From Chloranthus sessilifolius (taxonomy: Eukaryota > Streptophyta > Magnoliopsida > Chloranthales > Chloranthaceae), in contig CM037589.1 of the NCBI GenBank assembly GCA_021018995.1, positions 10,989,001 to 11,053,000 on the forward strand: a stretch of 64,000 bases of DNA. The letters are read 5' to 3'. The position numbers and the translations under genes are program-made. Every line of letters starts with the position of its first letter. The first letter of the stretch is position 1. The notes under the pieces are model-generated. The model was not told the origin of the DNA. It saw only the letters and a program-made list of their open reading frames with translations, and ran no database searches. Below are positions 12,005 through 24,590 of the stretch, piece by piece.

Positions 12005-13309
12005 TAGGGCTATCAACGGGCTGGGCCGGGTTCGGGTCAGATTTTTCATCCGGCCTGTTTTTATTTTATTTTTTAATTCGGGCCCGGCCTAGCTGTCGGG
12101 CCGGGCTCAACCCGTTTCTATAATTTTCGGGCCCGAACCCGGCCCGATTAGTTATCCGGGTCGGGCCGGGCCGATTCGGGCTGGGCTTCCCACCTTTTTA
12201 AAAAAGAAATCAAGTTTTTTTAGGATATCTGCTAAATGGGCCGAGACGGGCCTTAAACTTTGAAGCCCGAACTTGGGTCCGATTATTATCCGGGTCGGGC
12301 CGAGCCTCAGCCCGTTTAATAGAACTTGAAATTTTTGGGCCCAAACCCGGCCCATTCGGGCCGGGGCGGGGCCCGGTGTCACGAGGTCGCACTTTCGCAA
12401 CCTCAGTCTCATGCGGCACCTAGCGCACGCTAAATCACCTACTCGATCTAATGCGGGCGTCCTTCGACGCTTTCAACTCATGGTGCTTAGCCGCTACGCG
12501 TGCAAACCCAACCCATCTACACATCAGCTCTGATACCACCCGCCTAGAGGACGGGAACTCCCTCAACGTGGTTGCCTCTGTTTCACGGCCTACCACCCAG
12601 CTTATCGTGCCCCTTACGACACACCATCTGCACCGTTGTGCTAAACTTGGCATGCTCAAGCTTCACTCTGTGCACTGCACTAGTACCTCGCTCGCAATAG
12701 TCTTGGCATGTAGCTCCCCATGCCACCATGTGTCGCTCACATACCGAACCAAGCCCACAGCCTTGTGCATCGCGCTCGCGTGCTCAACCGAGTCCCACGC
12801 AGCACTGCTGTTCTCACGAAGATGCCTAGCCGTATGCACCGCGACGCGTAGTCCGGAGCCATACTTCAACCTCCCTTGGGTGCCACACGGCATCGCTGCG
12901 TCGACGTCCTAGGCCTACCCTTTCAGGCCTAGGAGACACTTGCGCCCCCTCTGGCAACGCAAGGCCCCGTATGGGTGGAAGGCAACTCTCCAGCTCCTCT
13001 CCCACATAGAAGGGTAAAACAGTCATTCAGCTAGAATGACAGGAGAACCTCAAACCCCTTGGTTTGACATACCGCAATGTCTCTTGCATCGCTAGCCCAC
13101 CTTGGCTATGTCACGACTGCATCGCGATCGCGTCTTCCCCCTCCATGCATCCGTGTCGCGACCCCGCAGCGCGACCACGTTGCAAGGCCCTCTTGGCCCC
13201 CATGTCGCATGCCCTCCTGGCACCATATGTCGTGCTCCAAGCACCATGCTGCAAGCTCGAGTATTGGCCCCGTCACATCGGACTGATGCCCGGCCCGTTG
13301 ACAGCCCTA
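12005..13309. mobile_element. hAT-like element with TAGGGCTRTCAACGGGC ends
   Basis: It starts TAGGGCTATCAACGGGCTGGGC and ends GCCCGGCCCGTTGACAGCCCTA, nearly perfect inverted repeats. The flanking 8-mers GTTGTCCG (11997-12004) and ATTGTCCA (13310-13317) share six central bases, as expected of an old hAT-type duplication. Both subterminal zones repeat GGGCCGGGC words. The middle (12380-13280) is GC-rich, unlike its surroundings, and has no recognisable domain. Confidence 0.7.
12380..13060. other. GC-rich insert with a tRNA-iMet-type primer-binding motif
   Basis: GCTCTGATACCA at 12527-12538 is the reverse complement of TGGTATCAGAGC, the usual primer-binding site of plant LTR retrotransposons. 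It suggests a minus-strand retroelement fragment inside the hAT-like element. No pair of LTRs could be matched by eye. Overlapping open frames on both strands follow base composition and lack recognisable motifs. Confidence 0.35.
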
Positions 13310-13329
13310 ATTGTCCACAAAATATTGGT

Positions 13330-13380
13330 AATATGTTGAGGGTGAGGGTTTTCCTTAGTAATTAGTCCAAGCGTAAGTAA
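13330..13380 (+). mobile_element. 3' fragment of a SINE
   Basis: GAGGGTGAGGGTTTTCCTTAGTAATTAGTCCAAGCGTAAG closely follows the 3' part of the SINE at 29803-29991 (GTGAGGGCAAGGG, TTAGAGATTAGTCCAAGTGTAAG, minus strand there). It lies just outside the hAT-like element at 12005-13309. Confidence 0.5.
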
Positions 13381-13619
13381 AATAATAAATAGATTATATG
13401 ATTAATTTTTTAATCTTTGTGACCTTGTGAGTTAAAAAGTGTTTTTTTGCCTATTCAAAAGGTTAAAAGCTGGTATCAAGTATACTGCCCATGACCCCCA
13501 TATGTGCATCCGATTCAAGCTGTAGCTTATACTTGGAGCTACCCAAATATTACACTTACTGCAATTTGAATCATTTGATATATGTGCATTAATTTAGATA
13601 ATTATATACAGTTTTCGAT

Positions 13620-13800
13620 AACCTCAAGGGGTTAAGCGGTCATGTACCTCCTTTCAAAAGCAGGAGATTTGAGTTTGAATCTTCTCTCCCTATGAGACCA
13701 CCCTAGAAATTTATATCATGTGCTAACTCAATATGTGCTGAATTTGGAATGCACATATGCCCCTGGGATTAGGCAGGTGCTCTAAGAGGCCTGGATACTA
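13620..13800 (+). mobile_element. tRNA-derived SINE-like sequence
   Basis: GGGGTTAAGCGGTCATG resembles a pol III A box and, about 35 bases on, GAGTTTGAATCTTC resembles a B box (GGTTCGAATCC type). The following body ends near AGAGGCCTGGATACT. No poly-A or target duplication was recognised. Confidence 0.45.
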
Positions 13801-16232
13801 AATCGCTTTGAACCATGGTTTTAAATTTTGGACACATCCAAAACATATTAGCCGGATGTTACCACAAATTCATTGTAAAGTGAAATATTGGTTAAATTCC
13901 TTTGAAAAAAAAATTATTATTTTATAAACCACTTCAATATAGTAAAACATAAAAAAGAATTTAAATTTATTGTCAGTTTTTAAATCCCTTCTCAAAAAGC
14001 CGAGTGGTATGAGTGATTTTTGAGTTGAGTAGTTACTTCTGTGAATTAGATGTTTCTTTGTTTTTTTTGATGAAAAATAAGCAATTCGTTTAGAAGAGGA
14101 TTCAAAAGCGATTACATCATAAATGAGTGGAGGAATGTTAGAAACACAATTTAAACTAGATTTGGCTAGAATCATTGGAAAGAGACGACCGCCATTGGAA
14201 AGAGACCCCTTTATCGGCTAAGACTTTACCACCAGGCAGCTCACCCTTGCGATTCGACACCAAACACTATTAATATTAATTTTTACATCAGAACCCGTAG
14301 GGGACTACGGGTTCAGCCAACGTTCAGAATTTGGATGGTTTGATGTTGATTAACGTACGCATGATCACGATCGCAAGAATCATTAGTTACAAAAATCTAC
14401 TTGTCCTGTCAGATCCGTGAGCTGGAGCTGAATCTGATCGTGAAAACGGTTAGGATGATTAAGAATATTACTAGATTTGGAACTCTTTAAGTCATAAAAT
14501 TACCTTTTTACCATAATTTTACCATAAAATTGCCATAAAATTACCTTTTACCATAATTAACTTTTCCCATAAAATTACCAAGAATCACAAGATTTATATT
14601 CTTCTGTTTTAGGAAAATCTCCAAAACCGCTTTTCCATAATTCTAGGAACGTTAATTTTACCCATTCCACTTATTCTCTTAATATAGAGAATTATAAGTC
14701 TAATTAGTTATTAGACTTTTAAGATGTATGAATATCGTATTGAATCTGGAATCTTAACTCTAACTTAGACTCTTCTTCTTTATATAATTTTCCGATTTAC
14801 CACTAAGCTACCAGCAAATCTTTTTTCTACCAAACACATCTTTTTTCTTCTCGAATCTCTTGTTTTGTGTGGAATAAGAGTCTCGAATCTCTTGTTAGGT
14901 TCTCCTCAATTGGCTTCCTTAAAGGTAAGGATTCTTTAATTTTTATTTGTATCTTCTTGTTCTTTTGAAAAATTTTAATTAAACATTAGATCTGTTCTAA
15001 ACTTTGAAAATAAATTGAAAAGAAGGATTTCGAGAGTGAAAACAATAATGAGTTCTCTACCTGGTAAATATGCTCTACGAGATACCGTCATCTAAAAAAA
15101 GAAATAACAACATCAAATAAATATCGTTTTTAGATATTAATCTAAATATTAGAAAAAATAAATAACAACATCATATAAATATATAATCTAACTATTTATG
15201 AATAACGCTTTAAGATATTAATCTAAATATTTATGAATCTCAATTAATATAATCATACCGATAGTGACAAATTTCGTTGTTGGTAATGGTGGGGTCCTTT
15301 CGGTACATTTTCGATTACTTTGATACCTTTCCAAAAAAATTTGGGGATTAAAAATATATAAAAAATATATTTAATATTTTTTTAAAAAAATTACTATAAT
15401 ATATACTAAATTACTAACATATTTCAAAATATATATAAATTTTAAACATAAAAAAAAAATACCGAAATTTATGAAATTTTGCCAAAAAATACCAAAAGTA
15501 CTAAAAAATGCCGTGGTGAAGAGAGGTGTAATAGTAAGTTTAGGAATTTAAGGGTGCAAGGCCATACACCTATTCCCAAAATTTATATGACTCTTGCAAA
15601 ATTTATAAGGCTCGCTCCATAGTGTCGCAAGATTAGCCTAAGTTTGTATTAAATCAAGAGTCGTAAGATGAGCCTAAGTTTGTATTAAATCAAGAGTAAT
15701 TTATAATTTTGGAAGTGCCTTGCAAATGAGACCCTCTTGTTATTTATACTTTACACTCTTTCATGAGTTTAGACTTGTCTTATCTTGTCTAGAATCTTTC
15801 ATGGAGTGTTTAGACTTGTCTTGTCTAAAATCTTTCATGGAGTCTCCCTAATTATTCTACTATTCTAGAATATTCTATGTATTTCTACTATTTTATGGGG
15901 CGTGACAGCTTGTCCGCTCCCTGCCAGAGCGGGTCCGCTCTTCGCTCACTCTCTGTATAATTACCAAACACGCTCCAGGTGGGCACTGCGCTTGAGCGCT
16001 ATGGCTGGGAGTAGGCGACCGAGAGCTTTGCCAAACACAGCCTTAGATACCAAGATATTGGCCTTTCATCCTTGATCGCTACAATGGTTAAGCAGACCAC
16101 GAATCAAATCTAGTAGGCAATGCCTAATGTTAAAAGAACAACCTGGGGTTACAGTAATTAGCAAGCTGAACAAAGTTTTTTGGGCTTGCAAATTCGTGAA
16201 TGAACACTTGTATCTTTCTCCCATTTGGTGTT
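13801..16232. other. AT-rich non-coding DNA with tandem duplications
   Basis: No gene is seen. A 36-bp unit ending AGTTTGTATTAAATCAAGAG occurs twice at about 15625-15700. A unit of about 42 bp (TTTAGACTTGTCTTATCTTG ... TTTCATGGAGT) is duplicated at about 15765-15845. The stretch 14430-14935 has a TATATAA box (14781), a pyrimidine-rich run and an AAAGGTAAGG donor-like site, so it may be an eroded LTR or promoter. That was not settled. Confidence 0.35.
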
Positions 16233-16240
16233 CAAAAATA

Positions 16241-16636
16241 GGAAGCCATTACTCACACACGAGAAATTGACCCTTGCACATAGTTTAAAATATTTTGGGG
16301 ATATGTCCCATGCGAAAACATCATCTACGTCATCTAATTTGAAGGCCATATTCTAAAGATCTATAATAGAAAAGATTGGAACAAAATATGACCTCTATCC
16401 TCTGGTTCACTGCAGTTAATTAATCAGATGTCTAGCCTTTGAGTGCATTTTGTCATATGATAAAGACTGTTTTTTTTTGCCAAGCTTTTCTACCTAAGAT
16501 CTTTAGATGATAACCTTCAAATCGACTCAGATGGTGTTTTCATGTGGCATAGATAGCTAAAATCCTAAGTCTTTCTTCTAAAACTATATGCAGAGGCCAA
16601 CTTCTAGTGTGCCAAGTGTGCAAGAAATGGCTCCCT
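16241..16636. mobile_element. Hairpin MITE, AGGGAGCC family, copy 2
   Basis: The arms from GGAAGCCATTACTC and, on the other strand, AGGGAGCCATTTCTTG pair over about 150 bp. The shared inner order includes GATCTTTAGATGATA and GAAAACACCATC. Perfect 8-bp duplications CAAAAATA flank it (16233-16240 and 16637-16644). Layout and size match the copy at 5679-6052. Confidence 0.8.
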
Positions 16637-17079
16637 CAAAAATATCAATCCATTTTCCAAAACTGATAGCAGGAGATTAGATTGATCCAGCACTGGTAAA
16701 AGATTACTTCACTGTTAAGGGTATCCTCCAATGCTAAAATGGTCAAACGTTGAAAACTGTTCAGTTATACATGAGCATGCAAAAAATAGTGAAAGTAAAA
16801 GTTTGACCAACTTGACTTGAGGAAATTGACCCGTTCACACTTTAAAATTTAAAGTGTCACCCTATACCAGCTCCTGGCTACAAAAAATAAAAAACAAGCT
16901 CCAGGCTAAAGGGTACCCGTCACCAAATTTGAAGTGTTATCCTATATAAATTAGTAGGGATTTTACCATAAAGTAATTAAAATCTTCTGTTTGGTAATGT
17001 GGTGGGCCTATAATGACTTTTAGAAATACATGATCCCTGAAAAAATCAGGGAATAGTTCTTATGGACGTTTTTTATTAG

Positions 17080-17236
17080 GCAGTTGGTACCCTCCCTCTA
17101 ATGTGAGGGAGTAAGTCGTGGGTCGCTGGTATAGGGTTGGGTTCGTTTCCCACCCTTGTCTTTATAAAGTGTGGGTTGGGTTATCTTAGTTAACCCTCAC
17201 TTTGTGCTCCCCGTTTCTCCAAAAAAAAAAAAAATA
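17080..17236 (+). mobile_element. SINE-like element with poly-A tail
   Basis: A B-box-like GGTTGGGTTCGTTTCC at about 17142-17157 and an upstream GTGAGGGAGTAAGTCGTGGG are followed by a body of about 70 bp and an A14 tract (17221-17234). This is tRNA-derived SINE architecture, upstream of the CAT1 promoter. No clear target duplication was found. Confidence 0.45.
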
Positions 17237-17419
17237 ACAAAACAAGAATTTGAGAGAATAATTGCATCTTGCATTCAAGTTGCCTGGGCTGTATGAATCC
17301 GACATTTCCTTTTTTCTTTTTTTGCTGATGAATAAATCGGGTATTTTCGAGATCTCGTTTAAGAAGACTGCAATCATTTCTCGGTAGGCACTACCTATTA
17401 ACTTTACAAGCTTAATCTT

Positions 17420-17427
17420 TATAAAAC
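17420..17427 (+). promoter_or_regulatory. Candidate TATA box of the CAT1-type gene
   Basis: TATAAAAC lies 55-63 bases before the ATG. If it is used, the 5' leader would be only about 30 nt. This is an inference from position and sequence alone. Confidence 0.4.
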
Positions 17428-17482
17428 AAAACTAAAAGTATCTCATCTCAGGCAGCAATATAAGTGAAAAAGAGAGAAGAAA

Positions 17483-17897
17483 ATGACAATTGAAGGTCTA
17501 AGTGAAGGTGGTACTCTGAGGAAAATGGGTTGTTCATGCACCAAAGAGGCTTTTTTCCCAGAGGAGTCTTTCAAAAGCTGGGGTAACTACATCAATGCCT
17601 TGAAAGAAACTAAGGGAAGGCTTAAAGACCGGCTCCTGACTCGGTCGCTTGACCACACCGAGTTGAACGAGGTGCGAGCCAGGAGCCAACATGAGATGAA
17701 GAAGAACTTAACGTGGTGGGACATCATTTGGTTTGGCTTTGGCTCTGTCATTGGTGCCGGCATATTTGTCCTCACAGGTCTCGAGGCAAGGGATGAAGCA
17801 GGACCTGCCGTCGTGCTCTCCTACGCTGTCTCCGGTGTCTCCGCTATGCTAGCTGTGTTTTGCTACACTGAATTCGCCGTGGAAGTTCCGGTTGCAG
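17483..17897 (+). CDS. CAT1: Cationic amino acid transporter, CAT1-type, exon 1
   Basis: This first exon encodes residues 1-138 and the first base of codon 139 of a predicted 603-residue plasma-membrane transporter. CAT family proteins (APC superfamily) carry basic amino acids such as Lys, Arg and His, usually with protons. The ATG at 17483 precedes a cytosolic N-terminus with the CAT1 signature GCSCTKEAFFPEESF and MKKNLTWWDIIWFGFG. TM1 follows, with the glycine-rich helix break GSVIGAGIFVLTG, then TM2. The exon stops at GTTGCAG before the donor GTAGGT. The reading frame joins GCA-G to GA-GGA-TCG in exon 2, restoring the family motif VPVAGGSFAYLR. No stops or frameshifts are seen. Orthology to CAT1 rather than CAT5 or CAT8 is judged from sequence memory. 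Confidence 0.92.
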
Positions 17898-18472
17898 GTA
17901 GGTAAAACCATTTATTTTTTTGTTTTTTGGGGGTACTTATTATTTTTTCCAGACTAAATCTAAGGACACATCAGGTCCAACCTGTTGAACCTAATACGAT
18001 ATTCAACCAGTTTCAAAACCCTTAAATTTATAAAACATTTACCTTCGTTCAATGCATTCCATCCAAAATTACTTCCAAAATTATTGACAAGATGCAATCC
18101 ATGCAAACCTAAAATGGTCAAAATTGGTTCTATAAAAATGATTGAGTACCAATAAAATGGTCCACCTGTTGGACCTGACCATTGCCTACAAGTCAATGTC
18201 GTTGAGGCGTGATAACTTTATGGACTTTTCACGAGAGAATTGTGTGCCCTTATTTTAATGTTTAAAACGATGAACCAAACTTTTAAAGTGAAATCGAGGT
18301 AGGAATCTATGTTTTGGCTACTTGCAGCTTTTAAAGTAAAATCGAGGTGGGAATCTATGTTAACCAGTGCTGTTTGCCACCATCTCAAAGCGGCAAGCCA
18401 TGTCAAACAAGGCTTGTTTCGCAACTCTTATGCAAAAGCACTTTAATTTGAAGTGATGTAAATAGAGGTGTT

Positions 18473-18477
18473 TACAT
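18473..18477. repeat. Copia target-site duplication TACAT (left)
   Basis: It is identical to TACAT at 25733-25737 on the other side of the element, which fixes the insertion borders. Confidence 0.9.
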
Positions 18478-18722
18478 TGTTGAGAACACTGAGAAGAATC
18501 TATAACACACAATCTTGAATGAAAAGTTCTATCTGTTTTATTGATAACAAACTGCAAACTTATAAAACCTTTTACAAAGGGATAAAGTCAAAATAACAGC
18601 ACACGTTTGCAACACCCTAAAACGTGGTAACAAACTAACAAAAACTACTAGTCCCTTCAGAATAGGACTTATTAACAGACTGATTAACTAAAAGATTTGA
18701 ATAATGACTAACAATCTTATCA
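18478..18722 (-). repeat. 3' LTR of the copia element
   Basis: It runs from TGTTGAGAACACTGAG to CTTATCA on the plus strand. It differs from the 5' LTR by about ten substitutions and one short indel over 245 bp, so the insertion is not recent. Confidence 0.93.
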
Positions 18723-18733
18723 TTCCCTCCCTT
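18723..18733 (-). promoter_or_regulatory. Polypurine tract of the copia element
   Basis: On the minus strand the sequence is AAGGGAGGGAA, directly against the 3' LTR. It is the expected primer site for plus-strand DNA synthesis. Confidence 0.85.
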
Positions 18734-21700
18734 AAACTGTATGCAGAATGCATTCAATTTATATTAGGAGCTTCACACACGCCCAGCAAACTACGAAGCT
18801 TCAAAAACACCTCCAACCTGAGCGGCTTCGTCATAATGTCAGCTAGCTGGTCTTCAGTATTACAATGATTCAAATCAATCACACCATCTTTTACCAGGTC
18901 ATGAAGAAAATGAAACCTGATGTCAATGTGCTTGCTTCTGCCGTGAAGAACAGGATTCTTGGAGAGTTTTATAGTTGAACTATTATCACACAGAATTGTA
19001 GTGCATTTCTCCTGTACATAACCAAGCTTTTCTAAAACCCTTCTTAAACAAACACACTGACAAGCGCATGAGGCAGCAGCGATGTACTCTGCTTCAGTGG
19101 TGGATAGGCTAACCACAGGTTGTTTTTTGGATGACCATGACACTGCTCCAGAACTAAACATGAATACACTCCCCAAAGTACTCTTGCGATCATCTACATC
19201 TCCAGCAAAATCACTATCTGAATAGGCTGTGAGTTGCTTACAGCCTCCTTTCTTATAGAAAATCCCCAGACCAATCGTTCCCTTCAAATATCTAAGCAAT
19301 CTTTTCGCTGCCAACCAGTGTTGCTATGTAGGACACGATATGAACCTGCTAATAAGACTCACACCATACATCAAATCAGGTTTGGTTGCAGTTAAGTACA
19401 TAAGACTGCCAACCACCTGTTTAAACACACTTGCATCAACCTTAGCTCCCTTTTCGTCCTTTGACAATTTGAAACTGGAACTATGGGGTTTTTCACTAAG
19501 TTGTTGTTGTTCATACCAAATCTTTCTAAAACTTCATGAGCATACTTTCTTTGACTCACATAAATCTCATCAGAATTTTGTAGTACTTCAACCCCCAGAA
19601 AATATCTCATTTTTCCCAAGTCAGACGTGTCAAATTCTAACATCATTGACTTCTTAAACTCTTTACACATGCTCATGTCATTCCCAGTAAAGATTAAATC
19701 ATCAACATAAGGACTGACAATTAAGAGCTTACCTCCTTCCTTCGACTTTGTGAATAGCGTGTGTTCACAATAACACTTTTCGAAGCCTTCTTTTGCAAAA
19801 TAAGCTTCAATTTTGTTGTACCAAGCTCATGGAGCTTGTTTGAGGCCCTACAGCGCCTTATTCAGCTTATAAACCTTGTGTTCCTCACCCTTCTTCTCAT
19901 ATCCCGAGGCTGTTGGACAAACACTTGCTCACTAAGCTCACCATGCAGAAATGCGCTCTTCACATCAAGCTGAAAAATCCTCCAACCTTGTTGAGCTGCT
20001 AGGGCAATTACCAAGCGTATGGTATCTAGTCTTGCAACTGGAGCATAAACTTCTGTGTAATCAATCCCATATTGTTGTGCATATCCCTTTGCCACAAGTC
20101 TAGCCTTGCACTTGTCTATCTCACCACTTTCATTGAGTTTTGTTTTAAAAACCCATTTAACTCCAATGGTCTTCACTCCTTCAGGTAGGATGGTCAGATC
20201 CCATGTTTTATTACGCTCAATAGCCTCAATCTCTACATTCATGGCTTCTCTCCAATTATTGCTCTTCACAGCTTCCTCGAAAGTAATGGGATCAGTTTCT
20301 GTGAGAATCATCATGGCACTCAAGTCTTCTTCTGACAAATCCTCTCCGATTTCATAGTCTTGCATCCAAAATGGAGCTCGTCTTGCCCTCCCTTCAACTG
20401 GACCTGAGGAATTCCCATCATGTGACTCACTGGAAGGTGAGCTGGTGCTGGAAGGTGAGCTGGTGCCACTTGAACCAGCTCCATTTGTGCCATTTGAGCC
20501 AACATCTTCATTCTCGTTAACTTTTGCTCCAAGTTCCCCTTCATTCTCAGCTTTATCATCTTCTTTTTCACTATCACTCCACTCTAGCATATCCAAAGCC
20601 TTTTCTTCCCTGCTCATGTTCCAATTCCAGCCCTTGTTCTCCTCAAAAACAACGTCCCTGCTGACAATTATTTTCTTAGAGACCGGATCAAACAATCTAT
20701 AAGCTTTCGACTAATCGCTAACTCCCAATAAAACACATTGAATGCTTTTGTCATCCAACTTGATTCTTTTCTGGTCTAGTACGTGCAGATGGGCCAAGCA
20801 CCCAAAAACTCTTAAATACTCTACTGTAGGCTTCATATCACTCCATGCTTCCTCTGGAGTTCTATTTTGCACATCTAAAGTAGGGCACCTGTTGAGGACA
20901 TGCACACACCATCTCACAGCTTCTGGCCAGAAAGCCTTTGGAACCTGCTTCTCAGTGAGCATACAACGCACCAAATTCATCACAGTCCTATTCTTTCTCT
21001 CAGCAACTCCGTTTTGCTGAGGAGTATAGGTTGTGGTTAATTGCCTGATTATGCCATTTGCCTTACAAAATTCTCCAAACTCATTTGAGGTGAACTCACC
21101 ACCTCTGTCAATCCTCAAACATTTAAGGCAGGCACCTGTTTCCTTTTCAACGCAAGCCTTATAACTTCTAAACATGGTAAGAGCCTCTGATTTTTCATGC
21201 AAAAAATAAATCCAAGTTTTACGACTAAAGTCATCGATAAAACTCAAGAAATACCTCTTGTTGCTGTTTGATGCAGGCTTAATAGGGCCACATATATCGG
21301 CATGTACCAGCTCCAGCTTCTGTGACGCCCTCCATAGACTTCTTTTTGGAATGGATTCCCTATGCTGCTTTCCAACCAAACACGTTGTGCATAACTTTGC
21401 AGGAGTTATAAAAGAAGGCAAACCACTGACCATCTTTTTGTATTGAAGAGTTCTCAACCCTTTAAAGCTTAAGTGTCCGAATCTACAGTGCCATAAATAA
21501 CTCTCATCTTCTGTCACAATTTGAAAACAAGTAATAGCTTTAGGCATCATTGCTGCGAGCACAACAAACATCCTGTTCGCACTCATCCCGGACTGAATGA
21601 TTAGACCCTTACTAGGATGATAAACTTTGCACTCCCCATGTTGAATCAGAATTGCCACACCTTTTTCTTGAAGCTGCCCCATAGTTAACAGGTTATTTTT

Positions 21701-22985
21701 CAACTCAGGAATGTTATAGACTTCAGAAATTACCTGAGTGATTCCATTCACTTGCATTCGATCGTTTCCTTTCCCCACCACAACCATCCTTGAGTTGTTG
21801 CCTAGTTTCACAGTTTGCCTGAATTGAACATCCAAATCCGAGAACCATTCTTTATTCCCACTCATATGATTACTACATCCTGAATCGAGGAACCAAATCT
21901 CTTCTCTCTTAGCATGGTTAAGTTCTAAATAAGACATTAATAGCAGCTCTTCTCCTTCATCTAGTTCTGCATAGTTGGTTCCCTTCTCCCAACTGGGACA
22001 CTCATACTTTAAGTGTCCTAATTTGTGACACTTAAAGCACTCGATAGTGGCCTTGTTGAAAGGTTGTCTGCCACGACCTCTTCCTCTTCCTTTGAACGTC
22101 CCTTGACCTCGTCCTCTGCTAGTGTTGTCTTCATGGGTGACTTTGAGAGCCTGTTCCTCTCCTCGATGGCCATTCATTCTTTGTTCATGGACCAGCAAAC
22201 TGCTCTGTAGCTCGTCAATGGTCAGTGTGTTCAAGTCATTGGACTCTTCAATGGAGCAAACCACATAATCAAATTTTGAAGTCATGGACCTCAAAACTTT
22301 CTCATTGATGATGGTTTGGCTCATTGTCTCACCATGAGCCTTCATTTTTTTGGCTATAGTGAGAGTACGAGCAAAGAAATTATCAACAGTCTGTCCCTCC
22401 TTCATGTGGAGAGTCTCAAAGTCCCTCCGAAGTGCTTGCAACTGTGCCCTCTTCACCTTGGTAGAGCCTTGGTATTTTTGTTTCATGGAGTCCCAAATAC
22501 TCTTTGATGTGTCTTTGTCAAGTATAGTCTCCATGATATTCCGGTCTATAGCTTGAAAAAGGTAATTCTTTACCTTTAAGTCCTTCAGCTTCTGCCCCTC
22601 GATCAATTTGCGTTGTGCTTCTGTGACAGCCCGGATTTCGGCACCCCGAAACCCGTGCCATCAGCACGATCATCTTGACCGTGCCCTTTAGCTAAGCACG
22701 GAACACTGGTATATCAAGCATAGAAAAGTATAATAAACGAGTTTGCAGAATTTAAATCTATATTAATTAACTTCCCAAAAGACAGTTCTACCCTCATGCC
22801 TCTGCATGAATGGAGAACCGATCCGAACCATCGATGATAGAAATCATCACGGATGGTTCGTCCCAAAAGAATAATCCCATCAATGTATATCTATATATAC
22901 ATGGTTTAAAACAGAATCAAGGCTTGACATACCAAGCCGTACAAAACCTCTCCAATAATCTCTCAAAGTGGCACAACGGAGTCCT

Positions 22986-23089
22986 CTAGAAGAAGTCCTC
23001 TGGAGGTGGCTCCAACTCTTCGCCGGCCGCAAGGTCCGACTCGCCGGGATCAGCGTCTCCTGAAGCCGCGGCAGCTGCTAATAGTGGAC
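22986..23089 (-). CDS. Conserved acidic C-terminal exon in LTR copy B
   Basis: Behind a minus-strand acceptor ACGTCGCAG the frame opens after two leftover bases, as in the other copies, and ends at TAG (22986-22988). The peptide holds SGDADPGESDL and GEELEPPPEDFF at its C-terminus. It is intact in this copy. The upstream exon is not identified and no family is recognised. Confidence 0.45.
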
Positions 23090-23534
23090 CTGCGACGTAT
23101 AGTCTATAGGGTGAGCTACATCCTAGCTCAATAGGGAACAAACACGGTTTGAACATATAAATTATGACTCACATGTATTCCATGATATGCTATGCATGAT
23201 GTGTCTATGCAGTTATTAGTAAAACAGATTAAAAGCATTTCGTTTTACTGTTGATTACTTATATTTTCATTTACTCATGAATGATGCTGAGAAGGCCTAA
23301 AGCAAAACTTAAACTTTCAACTTAAGTAATCCCCGAGCAATATAGCATCGAGCCCCGATGAGATACCCTTCATCGTCATCTATATAGACAGTTTTAATGT
23401 ATTCCCTGGGAATACCATATAGTACCCAAGCCCCTTTCCACAGGGATTGGTGGCGTTTCACTTGTCTCAATCAATACCCACGGGTGTGCTTACTATGTAC
23501 GGATAAGCCTCACTGGCCTACGGTTTCATCACCA

Positions 23535-23612
23535 GATCGCCACGGATATCCCGCCAGACGGTCACGGATATCCTGCCGTGTCAGTCGTGGATATCCCGCC
23601 ACGTCGGTGGGG
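23535..23612. repeat. Short tandem repeat CACGGATATCCCGCCA-type in LTR copy B
   Basis: Three to four units of about 22-25 bp read CACGGATATC(C)(C/T)GCC with AGACGGT, GTGTCAGT or ACGTCGGT linkers. It lies between the acidic exon and the palindrome cassette. Confidence 0.8.
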
Positions 23613-24129
23613 TAACCTATCAAACCTCAAATAACAAAAATATCGGTGCCTTACATATAGTTATTCACCGTGTAAGTGTGCTATCTTATATCAGTTAGGC
23701 CCTATCAAACATGATTCAATCCTTGGATACATCCCTGGGATGTATCCATTTACTTGCATCACACCTGATGCTCTTATCTCTTTACTTCTTCATCCCCTGG
23801 GGATGGCTCGTTAGTTTACTCTTATGAATATCACACACACACACTTTTCACAATTCTTTAAGCAGTAAAATATTTGAATGGAAATCTATATCACTACATA
23901 CATGCTCTTGTAAAATAAAGTACATGTTCAAGGTGTTCCCTACCTCAAGTCTTCATTCGATCATTGCATCAAGGTCCCACGTGGCTCCTTGTGCACTAGT
24001 CCACACGTACCACCTATGGTACCACATCACAGGTGAAACACATCACAAAGGATGCAATAAAGAAGGTATAAGATCCCCCAAGAATCTTAGAGTCAAACCT
24101 AAAAGTCAACATAGTTTATCTCAGTTCGA

Positions 24130-24590
24130 ACAGTCGAGTTTTCATTCGATTAATCGAATCCAATTTCGATTAATCGAAATTCTTCTTTTCGCAAAGCAAA
24201 TTCCTTTATTGACGAATTGAAGTTTTCATTCGATTAATCGAATCCAATTTCGATTAATGAAATCCTTCTTTCGCAAGGTAGACCTCGGTTCGAGCGATAA
24301 TGAGTTTCACAAGTTGATTAATCGATTCCAAATCGATTAATCGAAAACTAAAATCGATTAATCGAAATCCCATTTCGATTAGTCGATTTTTCCTCAAGTC
24401 ATTTCCTTCAACCCCTGGGATCCACTGGAGGTTCTCAGTCGATTAATCGATCCCCAAAACGATCAATCGAAATCCAAAGTCGATTAATCGAAATCAAATT
24501 CGATTAATCGAAATCGGGGTCCTCTGACCTTTCAACTTCTTGGCCAATTTCGATTAATCGAAACCCAATTTCGATTAATCGAAATTGTCA
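24130..24590. repeat. Copy-B cassette of CGATTAATCG palindromes
   Basis: More than fifteen copies of TTCGATTAATCGAAAT or close variants are spaced 5-25 bp apart. The core CGATTAATCG is a perfect palindrome. The cassette occupies the place held by different repeats in copies A, C and D. Confidence 0.9.

Noticed and set aside
12451-12912. 153-codon open frame in the GC-rich core of the hAT-like element
   Set aside because: Open frames occur on both strands there because of base composition; the translation has no domain or motif.
14430-14935. Possible LTR or promoter with TATA box and donor-like site
   Set aside because: No matching second copy, TG...CA borders or target duplication could be found.
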